From contig CM060187.1 of the NCBI GenBank assembly GCA_030549335.1, forward strand, positions 6,076,001-6,140,000: a stretch of 64,000 bases of DNA. The letters are read 5' to 3'. Positions 37,001 to 50,300 of this stretch are shown here, piece after piece. The stretch's first letter is position 1. The number at the start of each line of letters is the position of its first letter. The notes beneath the pieces were generated by a model. It saw only the letters and a program-made list of their open reading frames with translations. It was not told the DNA's origin and did no database searches. The position numbers and the translations under genes were made by a program. The stretch comes from Pontederia crassipes (Eukaryota > Streptophyta > Magnoliopsida > Commelinales > Pontederiaceae).

Positions 37001-40000
37001 TGGGGGTGGCTGCAAAGGAGGTGTGGACGTAGGCTGGTTCAGGTGCGGCGAGGTGGAGTCAGTTTGATTTAGGTGCGGGATGATGGAGTCAGGTTGGTTT
37101 AGGTGCGGGGATTTGAGATTTGGTGGGGTTTGGGTGCAGACTTGGTTGGTATAGGGTTCAAGTGATGGAGATTTGGGGATTTGAATTAAAGGTGACCCCG
37201 TACAGCTCCCACGTGCATCTCCCACGTGACCCTGAGCTGTCAGCGTCCGAGCAGCAGCCTGGATGCCAGCCCCACCGGAGGGCATCGACTCACGGCTAGC
37301 GGCGATGTCTGCCCAGGAACGAGTCCCCCTAGGTCGCCGTAGGTGAACGACGAAATGGCCGGCGCCGACGTGGATGGTGACAGAGGACGGAAGACGAGTG
37401 TCCTGCGTTCAACATCGGCCGAGACCACCGACAGGTCTGGCGCACCGATGGCCGGTAGGACGACGGAACAGGGATTGCCAACCGAGCCCACCACTTCCAT
37501 CACCACCTCCGGGCGCAAAAGGTGACGCGGAAGACCCACTATTTCGACGGTCTCCCTGGCCGCCGGCAAAGCAGGGGTTGCCCCATCATCTTCCTTCCAT
37601 GGTCGCCAACAGATACTGGTCTCAGCCGAAAGCTTGGACGGAGCAGCCATCAGCCGTTCCCGCTGCAGTGTCGAACTGGGAACAAGAAGCCAGAGCTTCG
37701 ACGAAACCTGACTGAGGTGGAAAGGGGGGGTGGCCCCAACCTCCACGACGATGGCCGTGCGCAGAGCCGCCAGGGATGTCAACCCACCATTCACCTCACC
37801 GATGAGGCAATCTCGGAGGAAGTCCGAGTTGCTCTGGAGCTCTGGAGACCAGGGGATGACAACAGAGGAGTCGGTCATGATCATCCCCGGCTCTGGCGAG
37901 GCCGCCGCAACAGTTACGGCACGTGGCGGAGGCCTGCGAAGTCCAGGGCAATTCGCCCGGCGGTGACCGTCACCCCTGCACCGAAAACACCGGATTGAGC
38001 AGAGCAGACATGCGCGAAATGTCCTTCCAAACACTTGAAACAATGTGACACCGGCCGGCGACCAAGAGCAGAGGAGCGGGGAGGAGGTCGAGAGATGGTT
38101 GCCCACCCATCCCTAGCAACCTGCACCCTGGTGCGCATCCTGTGAGCAAAGCGAGTGCTAAGAGCGAGAAAGAGAGTACTGGCACCGCCGGTAGGGGCTA
38201 CTGGAAACGGCGAGGGCGCCGCCGGCAGGTACTGCGGAGGGTGGCGCCACCAGCAAGGACTGCCGGAGACGATCGTGTGGCGCAGTTGGCTCACTTCACT
38301 AGGGATCAATTATTAGCTACTATGCAAAAGATCGAGTTTCTTTTATCAATGACATAATATCCTTCATATGACATAATATATATTTTAAATCATAAAATAG
38401 CTTTTCCAAATATTTAACAATTATTTTCATATGTAAACTATTTTATTTTAATACTTTTCACATTTTAATTCAAATTTAGGCTTAAAGTTGTATTAAAATG
38501 TTAAAAAAAATAAAAAATAAATAAAACTTCGGATCATCGGGTCGGGTCAAGTTGACTCCCAACCCGTATCCGACCCACCACTCTTCGGGTTGTGGTCGGG
38601 TCAGGTCCGGTCCGACCTGACCCAAACTAGGTCAGGTCGGGTCGGGTCATCGAGTTCACCGGGTTGGGTCACACCCCTGAAGGCATCCTTAGAGCCAAGG
38701 GAGATGACTATGAAAGGGCGTACAAGAGGGACCAAAGTTGAGAACCCCTTTCAGTAAATATCTAAGCTGTCTGGAAAAAAAATCTAAACCAGCCATGCTG
38801 CCACAACATAAACTAGGTTCTCATTTTTTTTTATTAGAGCATACCTAGTCCATATAATACTCAATAAGTTGCTAACTCCCAACAATATTTTATGACCAAA
38901 ATCTTACATCATTTTCTCATTTCATCTTGTTTTCTGATTATTCACCATGACAGTTCAGTTTCCTCAGTAGTCCATGATGTCCCTGCAGGACATCCAATTT
39001 ATTCAATTATTCGTATAAAGGTTACTATATGGTTTCTTGTCACCAAGAGGTGAATATTTAGGCAAATGGAGGCTGCAGTTCTTTGTTTTGATTCCAATTA
39101 GTTTATAGTATCTCGAGTTGTGCCCAATGGGTACCTCATCCAATATGGTTGCAAAATCTAAAGATGTGGATTCTACTCAGATTTAAAGCAATGGTGTTAA
39201 AAGAGTTCACAACAGTGTTTCGATATCCATAATGTTAAAGAATATAAAATCAATGATGTTGCTCTTCCTAATGGCTTAAGATTTTAGAAAAATAATCAGC
39301 ACATCAAATTTAACATGGTATCAGAGCCAAAGGTCCTGAGTTCAAACCTCGTTAAGCTCTTAATTAAAAAATAATTTCCTCCCTTAGTTGTCCACACGTT
39401 GAGCTTGGGCAAGACCAAAATTGTCAGCAGCCCACACGTGAGGGGGAGTGTTAAAGAATATAAAATCAATGGTGTTGCTCTTCCTAAAGGCTTAGCTTTT
39501 AGGAAAACTGGTCAGCACATCAAATTTAGCACATAACATTTAAGTATGAATCAGGTTGTTGATTGAACCTCTATTTATTTTTATATTTTGTTATGATATA
39601 TATGCTTGTGTGAGCATTGCAACATTTGTTCAGCCACCTTCCTCCGCCACCAACCGCGGCTCCAGCACTAACAGTAGTCCTGAAGATAGCCTTCTTAGCC
39701 AGAAACTGCAGTGCATTTTGTTCAGCTTCGACAACAACTTTCCTTTACCATTTTCATTAGAGTTGACAATAACTAACTAAATATGGACTCCCCAAACATG
39801 TTAAACCATATATCCTCCACTATTAACCCTCAACACAGCCATTGGTAATAAAGCTGTCCATGGCCTCCATCCATGCAAAGTAAAAGCTCTAGCATGACCC
39901 AGCTTTTGTCCCAGAACCATTGAACCTGAATTCATATTTTCAGCACCCAAAATCAATAAAGCAGCACTAAAATCAATTTCATCTTCCACCCCAGCTTCAG

Positions 40001-43000
40001 CTGCCCATCTACCACTTCAAGTTCAGTAGGTCCAATCTCTGATGACAATTCTCCCATTGGTTTGCAGTTTCTTTTCATTTTTTCTTCGAGAAAGGAGAGG
40101 ATGATTGTCAGAAAGTCCATCATAGTTGATGATTATGATTACCTAGGCTTATTCGAGGATTTGATCTTGTTATATTTTACGAACATTTTTCTATATTTAA
40201 ACTCTTCTTGAACAGAAAACCAGATGGGGAATGATGGATGGACTAACATGCTCGATCAAAGCAAGTTTCAGGTTAATACTGCCCGGTTTTTATAATTTAG
40301 GCAAGATCTAATTTTTTGTGATGGTCCAAGGATATTTAAGAAAATAATCCTTCATTTTATTGAGGTCCATGAAATTTAAATACAAAGAACTTTGATATGC
40401 TATTATATAAACTGGTGATCATTTGCATATATCAACACTAGGAACCTATAATAATGGCAAGCAGACACAGCTCAATATTTTATGACACCTTAGAATAACA
40501 AGATAAGCTCAGGACAAACGTGGAATGCAAATATTATACAATAGTAGATTAAGTAGGAAAGATAAAATCTCTCAAGAAAATTTGGAAACTAGAAGCATAT
40601 ACAAGATAAAGTTGATACCTGATTCTGAACGTACGCATTGTTTTGACTAGCTTTCCCTAAAATCCATGCAGCAATTGTTCGTATATCTGGCTCAGAGTTT
40701 TTAAGTTCCCCAATTACCATAGCAAGACCACCATGTTTGTGAAGATCTGCTAGTTACAAATATATAAGAAAGCTATAGACCAATAGATAGAAAAATACAA
40801 AGTTCAACCAGGATTTAGATCTATGTAGGCAATTAACCTTTTTTTAAGAAACAAACTATTTAGGCAGTTATTGATCTCCAAAACATTAAGAAGGACGAAT
40901 ATGTAGGACCTAATGAGGAGAAAGACTACAAAGTATAGTTCTCGGTGTTACACCGGCTAATAAGACTAGTGTCCGGCTTAGACTACTTATATCGTGGAAG
41001 AAAGTAGTCTAATCTACAAGAGGATCTGTATCCTACTTAACTTATCCTATCATAGACAACATGATGGGATTCCACAAAAGAGATCTCTCTACTCCAAAAC
41101 CCTAATATTCCACACTAAAGATTGACTATCCGAGCAGAAGGCCCATAATTCTATATTCTCCCCAGAAAATTTTGACTCCGATAAGTTGCAAGATGATACA
41201 AGTGTTGAAGGACAACATCAAGATGTCAAAATGCATTAATCCAAACAACTTCAACAATTGGATGATTAGACCAATGAACTGAAAGGCCCTGACAAGGTTT
41301 ACGTGAATGACCGTTCTCAGGAGAAGCACTTGTAAGCAGAGGAGACAGCTCCAAAAGATCACAATACTCTCCATTTTCACCTCTTTTTATGGTCATTATG
41401 ATGGATTTCTCCTCCCATGTCGCATAAGTTATGATTCTCAGTCAACATATCGCTTGACAGTCTCAGAACTACTTTTTATGGTCATGTGTCTTACACACCC
41501 CTAGATACAGGCCTCTGAATCAGAATTTCGGATATCATTCATCTTTACCAGTTGTTGGTCAAGTTCTTCGAGCAACGTCATTAGGTGAATGGGTTACTTT
41601 AAGTGAGGCTATAACGGGTGAAATCAGACTCCATGTTAGTGTGGTTGGGTCTGGCAGGTTTGAGGAGTGGGATGGAGGACAGGTGGTATGCCAGTTAGGG
41701 TTTGAGAATCCTCCTGGCTGGTAGACACATGTCCTCACTCATGCTCCTAGCCCGACGTTGGATTGTGAGCGGAAGATGCTTCCAAATTTGGTGGAAGTCG
41801 AACACTCCCTTGCAACTTCCGCTCATGATCTGGTGGAAACTGAAGCCGCCGAAGGAGGACTCACAATGTCATGAAACAACCTTCTCCAGACCTGTGCCAA
41901 GGCTGATATCCACTACGGATGCAACCTCAAAGAGGTTGGCGCGTCAATGACTATGCTGATGGAAGCAAGGCAGCTGAAAGAAGAGATCATTGCAGCCCTA
42001 GTTTTCGAGCATACCAGCTATATGGGGTCCCCTTGATTTTTTTTTTTTTTTTTTTGAAATGAATATGAGGTCCCCTTGATGGAAACCAGACTAGCTGATC
42101 TCCAAGGAAGAGTGACAACATTCGTTCTAGCCTTACCATGTTAGGTGATCAATGTGCCACTGGGGATGCACATGCGACTGATAGGAGTTCTTACGAGGGA
42201 GAGGACAAGGAGTGGATGGCCGTCATTCTAGAAGTTGACTCGCTGATGAGGCATAGGACTTCTAAGTTTGCAAGTGATGGTGTTTGACCAAGGGACCTTC
42301 ACCACTGGGATGGTCTTAACAAGGAGGTTATACGGGGCGAGGGAGAGGCGGAGATGAGAGAGAAAATGGAGCATCAACAATGGGTTTAGAGTGGGGACAA
42401 GTGATTCATGGCCCTAACCCAAGCAACGGAACCATCATCCCAACCACGTGCAGGCACGTGCCAAGTGACTGCGTCAAGGGCATCTGAAACAACGAACGAA
42501 CTTTCGCCACGGTGAGGGAGCTCAACATCTGCTACTGAGAAAATCCACATACCAGCACATGAAGGGTGTAGACAGGAGAGAGATGGGAAGGTTTATAGTG
42601 AACCACAGGATGCGTGGCACTGAGGGTGGGTTCTTGCAAGTTGAGGGATATCATCTGGGGAACAACGAATGAGCAACTTTGATATATGAATATTTGATTT
42701 AATATATTTCTTCATAAGTGGATAACTTTATTAGGATTCGAAGTAGGTTAACTAGTAAATCTCCATCACATTGAAATAGATCAAATACCAATTGATGAAG
42801 ATTTACTAAATACAACTTTACTCATCCTCTACTTAAACATAAACCAAAAGAAAATATCCGTTCATCAAAGTCTACCTTCTCAAACAACTGTTACAATTTT
42901 ATATAGAGTTTGAAAGACCTTGTATGGCAATAATAATAATAAGGAACTCCAAAATAACAAGGAACCTAAATAAAAGAAAAACAACTAATCAAAAGGAAAC

Positions 43001-46000
43001 TAAACGCCTAGATCCATGACTAAAGGGCAATATAGGCTACAATCTAAAGGTCCATAGTGCTTCGTTATTCTTCATCAGTGTGCATCGAAAATATTTTTGG
43101 GCCCTATTGTATCCTTGATTTAGTCTTCGACCTTTCAGTGTTGTGCATGGGCCTTATTTGTTTTGCCTTCTATTTCTTCTTGATCCAAGCATCGTGTTGG
43201 TCCAATATGTTGTAGCTTTTAGTTTCCTCAATCAGAATTTACCACCTATTAATTGAGACTGGATCCTCTTGGATAATTCAGATTTTTTTAGGACGTGGAT
43301 AATTCAGTTGTACATGACGAATTGTCTACAAATATTTTTTTCGTCCATCTAAGTCAAGAATATTCTTGGAAAAGTTTGGACATCAATATGCAGTGATCTT
43401 TGTTTAACTAATATTCAGACAAGTACTCTTGGAAAAGCTCCATGATAAATAATTGGTTCCTTTCTAAAATCCAAGATATAAGGCTTTTCTTTTAGGAAAT
43501 CAAGATATAATCATATAAGGCTTGACGCTCAATCAAAGAATCAACATCTTGTATAGAACTTATAACTCACTTAAATGAATAAAGTTTACATAGAAAAGGA
43601 AAATGATTAAGCTTTTTTTGCAAAAATGAAGGGTCATCCAACTCAACTTCATTTTGATCAGCGCTTGATGATTTATTTTAATTTCGAGGAACTAAATTAT
43701 TGAAATCAGCTAGCCCAGCCCTCAAAAAGAATCTCGCCAACCTGGATGTGAACAAACTAAACACAACTAGCCAATGTTGTCAAACTCGTAAATCGGATTC
43801 GACACGGAAAGGCTAGGTAAACACGTAAAGCGTGAGATCGTAACACGGAACAGCCGATTCTACCGAAATCACATTTTATATTAAACTATTCTCCTCTCCT
43901 ATTATACTTATAAACTAATAATTCAATATGATTCAGAAAATCTAATAATAATCAATTATTTAATCATCTATGATTTATTAAATTATAATAATTAACAAAT
44001 TAGCAATACATTACGAGAAACAACAGAAAACCAAAAAATAAAAAAAAAAACATGGAAAGAATATGAACCAAAACATAAAAAAAAGGACTGCAAGCTTTAG
44101 CAGTCGAGAGGACTGTCTTTTGCAAATCCAAAAAAAGGTGGTCACAAACCCCAAAAAAAATAGAAAACGGGAAACCAAAAAAATAAAACTGTAGAGTAAA
44201 GAGGAGAGTCATTCTGTCTCGTCCTCCTGCTCGAGCAGAGCCTCTGCTCGAACACGGTGGTTCTCCTTGTGAGCAGAATAGGAGAGAGAAGGAAGATGGA
44301 GAGAGGAGGGAGGAGCGAGAAAGGGGCAAACAAAAGCTGGCGCCGGCGAGCAGTGGCATGCCCCGAACAGCGGCGTGCAGCGGCCAGCAGTGATCAGCAG
44401 CGGTGGCGAACAGCGGCGGCGGCGAACCGAAGCGGCGGCGAACAGCAGTGATGGCGAACAGAAGCGGCGGCGAACAGAAGCGGCGGCGAACAGCAGTGGC
44501 GGCATCCAACAGCACTGGCGACAAGCAGCAGCAATGGTAGCGAACACCAGTGGCGGCGAGCAGTTGAACAGTTTAGATTTGGGGCTTGAGTAACTGATTA
44601 GGGCATAGCGTGAATCATTAACTCAGGTAAAAAAAAAATTGGTTTGGGTGGACTCGGCTGGACGCCGTGTCCACCGATTTTACGAGCCAGCACGCGATTT
44701 TATCGCGTGCTGGTTGAGAACGATTTTCTTTCGAGTTGACTCATTTTCCTTGGATGATATCATAAACTCATCCGATTCCACAAGTTAACTCGCGATTTTG
44801 ACAACATTGCAACTAGCAATCTAGCATTTTTTATCTAGTTCTTTTTCAACAAAATCTTTCATGTTTAATTAAAACAGGAGCAAGTAGATGAACCATCTGT
44901 CTGTCCCTATTATTCGTGTGATCTTTATAATTTGAATTTGAGGGGTTGAGCATTTCAATTTTCGAGGGATTAAATTATTTAAAATCAGCTAGCCACCCCT
45001 AAAAAATCTCATCAACTTGGATGTGAAGCAGTTAAAAACAACTAGAATCCAGCATTTTAGATCTAGTTCTATTCCAACAAATTTTTTTTTCATGCTAAAT
45101 TGAAATAGGAGGAAGTAGATGAACAGTGTCCAACTGCCTAGCCCTATTATTTGTGTGAGCTTTATAATTTGAACTCGAGGGGATTGTGTAAGCTTAATAT
45201 AGTCTAAAATACATATGCTGCTAATAGAAGCAACAAGCAACATGATGTCATAACAGAAGAACACAAGAACGTATAATAAACTAGTTGTCAAGCTCCCATT
45301 TGTACGTTCGGACATAAGTAAAATATGCAAAAATAATCCACACCCCATTAGTCAGTGCTAAAACTAGTTGTCTCTGTGGTTCTTCTAATCATAAAATTTC
45401 CACATCCTTTATTTTATCTGTTTATCCACTAAACTTCAACAATATAATGAAAATTGAACGAAATGAACCTTAGTAACGCAGGAGCTTTTATTTTATATTA
45501 GTTATTTTAGTTAAAGCTGATGTTTTAGTCTATTAGTCGTCATGTGATAGGCATGTGACCTTTAATTAGTTATAAGGGTCATGATTACTTTTAACGGTGA
45601 TAACTAAAAGTAGGTTAATCAAGGGTGGAGATTGATTTTGAATTTTTAAATCCTTGTAACCCTAGTATTTAAGGCCGCAAACAAGGTTTTTCTCTTTTAT
45701 CAAAATTACAGATTTTTTGTGGTTTTCTCATAAACCCTAATTATTCCTCTATCAATCTTTCTCATCTTCTAGCCTGATTTCTCATTATTCTTGCTGATTT
45801 TCTCTCCTTACTGCATCACTTAGCTAACTCTTTCATGGGAGATCGAAGATAAAATACAATTATTTTAAGAGGAAAAGACTAAGATACAGAACAAAGGGCG
45901 GGAGATTTACTATGTGACAATTGAAGGAATTATATTTGTCATCTTTATCCACAGATTATTAAATATTTTTCAACAAAACAGATGCAACATAAAAATAATT

Positions 46001-47355
46001 TCCTGTTGCATAACTTTAAACAAATATAAGCTCTATTTTTATAACTTCAGTTACCGTTTGCAATGTCAATTGACTCGACAAGGATGAGGAGATGCCCCAA
46101 TATACGTTGTCGATCTTGTACCGAAATAGAAGAATTTTTCAAGTCAGCTATTGCTGTTTGCATCAAATCAGAATCTGATGGCATTTTAAGTTTCTCTGTT
46201 AACTCCTGCATAACAATAATGATAATAGTATTAACAATAATCAAGAGCATATAATATTCTTGTTACCACCACCACTTTATATCAAACAAAAAGGATATCA
46301 TATTCTAATACAAAAGGAAGGTGCTTTGGTAGTAGCGATAACACGTAGAGATAACTATAAGAAATAATACTAACTCTTTAGAATCACATTTCAGAATTGT
46401 AACTCACATTGACCTAAATGTAACAAGTTTTGTGATAAGATACCACTTTATATTAGTTAGTAAGGTGGTTAAGAAAATAGTGGGTAGTTCTTTTAGTAAT
46501 TTTGTTATAGTTATAGTAACTATTTACATGTTATTAATACATGTATGAATTTCACATTTAGGCAGCTTTTGAAATGCGTTTATCAATTATTTAATTGGCA
46601 TTTGGTGCACTCCACGCAGACAATTTATTATGGAGATTTGACATTTTGAATGGACAAAGTTATTAGCAGAGTTGTGTTTAAGATTCTTGCATTTTACTAC
46701 TAATAATATTAATCTTATTTTCAGTTTTTATCAATTGGTATGATAGCATAAAAAGTCCTAATATCAAAGCACAAAGAAGCAGCATTCATTCAGAAGAAAT
46801 CAACTATACACATCACAAAGGAAAGTTCATTTCATAAGAAGAAAAGTTGAAAGTTCATATTGATTGAAAAAGTTTCTCCTAGCCTTAAGATGGAGTCAAC
46901 TAAATCGGAGGCTTCAACTGCACCTGCAGAATATATGACTAATTATCTTTTCTCAGCCTTGAAGACAAGGCGAAATTTTAGGAGGGATGTACTGATAAGA
47001 TACCATTTTGTATTAGCAGATAATTCTATTAGTAATATTATTATAGTTGTAGTAACTACCTTTACATGTTATAAATATGCGCATGGGTTTTACATTTAGG
47101 GCAGCCTTTCAAATGTGTTTATGGAGTTTGGTCCAGACTATTTATTATAGAGATTTGTCAACTCAAATAAACAAAGTTGTGAGTAGTGATTGTGTTGAAG
47201 ATTTTTGCACTTCGACTACTAATAACATTTATCTTATTTTCAAATTTCATAGTCATATAGTTATTTTCTTTAAAGGGACATAGTTATTTTTATTTTCTTT
47301 TTCTTTTTTTTTTTTGAGGGGGAAAAGGATGACCACCGAAGGTTATGGGTGTCAT

Positions 47356-47391
<36 letters not shown>

Positions 47392-50300
47392 TCGTAAAAG
47401 GATCACCATGTACAAGTAAGTACTCTCCAGAGGAGAGCAGTAGCAAAAATGAAAAGTACAAGCCATAACCAAAACCCCACTCTTGAAGAAGGCAAAAAAT
47501 GTGGTGTACAATGTTATCCACCTGACATCTCTCCCCACCAAAAATAACCTGGTTGCGCCGAAGCTAGATGGCCCAGGCACCGGCCAAGAATGTCAACAGT
47601 GGAGCTCTCCAGCCCTGCCTTTGTGTGTAAAGGCCCTGTAGAGTCCGCCAAAAATGCTCCGATGCTAAGGGAAGGAGGCTTGATATGCTCGTCCGCGACC
47701 AAACCTCTCGAGACACTTCACAAGTGAAGAATAGATGCGTGATATCCTCCTCTGCCTCCCCACAAAATACGCAAGAAGTGTCTGTGTGGGGTGCCCAACT
47801 CGCCCTGTACACCCTGGTGAGGATCCTCTCGCGCCGCATAAGCCAAGCAAAGATCTTGACTTTGAGCGGTGCTTGGGAACGCCAAATGAGTCTACAATAT
47901 GCTCTGAAACTATCCGTGTCAAAGGAGGCCAGAAGGAGTCGAAGATATATACTACGCGCAGAAAACGAATCTGACGTCCAGACCCAGCCATCCTCCATCC
48001 TCAATGGATCCGGGCGAAAAGGGGCAATCCTCTGATGAAGATCAAGAAGCTCAGAAAAACGCTGATCAAAGAGTGGAGATCTGAAAAGAGGGGTCCAAAA
48101 GCCTGTGCCCAAGCTGCCCGCCTAGGACCAGGTCTCAGCCACCAAAGCCTCTGGATGCGCCGCCAAGGCCCAGAAGCGAGGGAAGGACTCAGCCAATGTG
48201 CCCCCAAGGAGCCAGTCATGCTGCCAAAAGGAAAAGGCCTCACCAGAGCCAAGTGCAGAGGTCATAAGAGGGCGCACCCACGGGAGAAGCGCTGCCACCA
48301 CCCTCCAGAAGGATGAAGCACCCTGCAGCACTATGCATGTGAAAACTCCCATGAAAGATCGCGACCATAGCATGTGAAAAAGACCTCCCTCCATAAGTTG
48401 TCGTCGGGCCCCATAATCCGATCGATCCACCGGGCAAGGAGTGCCCAGTTGGTGGCGTGGAGGTCCCGAATGCCTAGGCCACCCTGTGACGTGGGCCTAC
48501 AGATGCTAGACCAAGCAACCATGTGGACCCTCCGCGTAGAGCTGTAGCCCTGCCAAAAAAAACCTGCTCCTCAAAGAGTCAATGCGCATCCGTACCTAAC
48601 TAGGCATCTAGAGAACTGACATGAAGTAGATCGGGATCGAGGAAAGGACAGATCTGAGCAGGATAAGACGACCACCCCGAAATAGAAGCCGAGAGCTCCA
48701 GCCCTGACGTCTACGCTCCAGTCTCTCAATGACCGAAGTCCAACCCCGTCAGCCAATATGCCGATCCGATAAGGGGAGGCCTAGGTAGGTGATCGATAGA
48801 GATCCAACCGGGGTGCGAAGTTCAGTCGCACATCTCAGAGCCTCCTCAGTCGCCATGCCAAAAGGAATGAATGCTGACTTAGCATGGTTGACAGATTTTA
48901 TCATTCTGCAACATAATACATTTTGTTTTAGCAAAGACATATCCTCCAAATGAAGCTTCATCACTTGACCTACACTTTCCATTTCTTTTCAGTGTCTTTA
49001 TAATCATCAAAAAACTAAATGCTGATATGATGAAGGCACTTTTTTTTTTCAAAATGTGTTCTGCCAAGTTAAGCCATGTTCCTATACATATCTAAGGCAT
49101 GCCTCTCACATCCTTCCCCCTTTGGGAATTCATTGTCCTCGTTGAATGGCCGCACCCCACCATGCAGAGTTATCCATGTAGAGTGGCTTATACTTGTGCA
49201 AGAAATTGTCCGCTTTGGGCTTGACCTGCACATTTTGGCCAAAATATGTCCTGTCAAGTCAAGGCTATGCATGTGACACCAACCCAAAGCATGCCTCTTC
49301 CATCCTTCACCCTTTAGGGGACTCAACATTCTCGTTGAGTGATCGCATCCCACTCTTCATAGAGATCCATATGGAAAGGCTCTAATACCATATTTAACAT
49401 CCAGTACTTGCACAAGATATTGTCCATTTTAGGCCTTGGCCGTACGAATTTTCCAAAATGCATCCTGCCATGTCAAGGCGACAATGTTCTCATATATATC
49501 CAATATCCCTCCCATAACTTATACATGTGAGACTAATTCAATACATGTCTCATGCAACTTTCTCCCTTTAGTGGGCTCAACGTCCTCGTTGAGTGGTCGC
49601 ATCCAACAATGCACAGAGGTCTACAGAAAGTTGCTTTGATACAATATTTAACATCCTTATACTTGCGGAGGATAGTCTGCTTTGTGCTTTGGTCTACATG
49701 ATTTTGCCAAAATAATGTCCTGCCAAGCCGACCCCACCTAGTGGGATAAGGCTTTGTTGTTGTTGTAATGTCCTGCCAAATCGAAGGTGATGTTGGTGTA
49801 ATTCATCAAACTGCATGTGTAAAAATATCTCAATAAAATGGTGTTGCTGAAAGAAAACTTCGCCACTTGCTAGATGTTGCTCGCACCCTCTTCTTCCATA
49901 TGAAAGTACCCTTCACCTATTGGCCAGATGTTGTTCCCACTGCTGGTTATTCATTAACCCAGTTTCCTCATCGATTGTCAATGGACAAATTCCATTTCAT
50001 CTACTATTCTCAGGAAAGTCTTTTTTTCCTATCCCACCTCATGTTTTCGGATGTCAATGTTTCGTTCACCTCTTTCAAACTGATAAGGATAAGGTAGCTC
50101 CTAGAGCAATCAAGTGCATCTTTTTGGAGTACTCGCAAACTCAAAAAGGTTACAAGTTCTATGATCCTACTTCTCGAAGGTCCTATGTTAGTACTGATGT
50201 TACCTTTTTTAAAGACAAACCTTACTTTTAGAACCTTGAGAAATAACCATCAGTCACCTAATTTCAATTCCTAACCCATAGATCTACCACCACAACAACC

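Larger units (their letters stand above)
32922..38345 (-). mobile_element. Near full-length L1-clade LINE, degenerate
   Basis: About 5.4 kb on the - strand with ORF1, ORF2, a 3' hairpin (32941..32971) and a T-run tail at about 32922..32930. Target duplications could not be set because the site is AT-rich. It is nested in hAT element D, which is nested in the older L1 fragment. Frameshifts and stops break both ORFs, so it cannot encode working proteins. It shares family identity with the copies at 25949, 29500, 30411, 47305 and 52645. The host gene is transcribed in the same direction. Confidence 0.9.
32525..38679. mobile_element. hAT element D (TAGGGGTGT type) split by an L1 insertion
   Basis: The left end is TAGGGGTGTTCACGGGTCGG and the right end is the complement of CAGGGGTGTGACCCAACCCG. 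Perfect 8-bp target duplications, AAGGCATC, lie at 32517..32524 and 38680..38687. Native element sequence is only 32525..32921 (partly duplicated) and about 38350..38679; the rest is an L1. AT-rich internal blocks (AAATATTTAACAATTATTTC) occur on both sides of the L1. No transposase. Confidence 0.87.

Noticed and set aside
36647-37285. 212-residue Pro/Ser/His-rich - strand frame
   Set aside because: It lies between L1 ORF1 and ORF2, is low-complexity and has no domain; treated as part of the L1 relic.
44000-44593. Frames up to 174 residues in hAT element B
   Set aside because: Same cause as in element A: triplet-repeat and GA-tract DNA inside a transposon.
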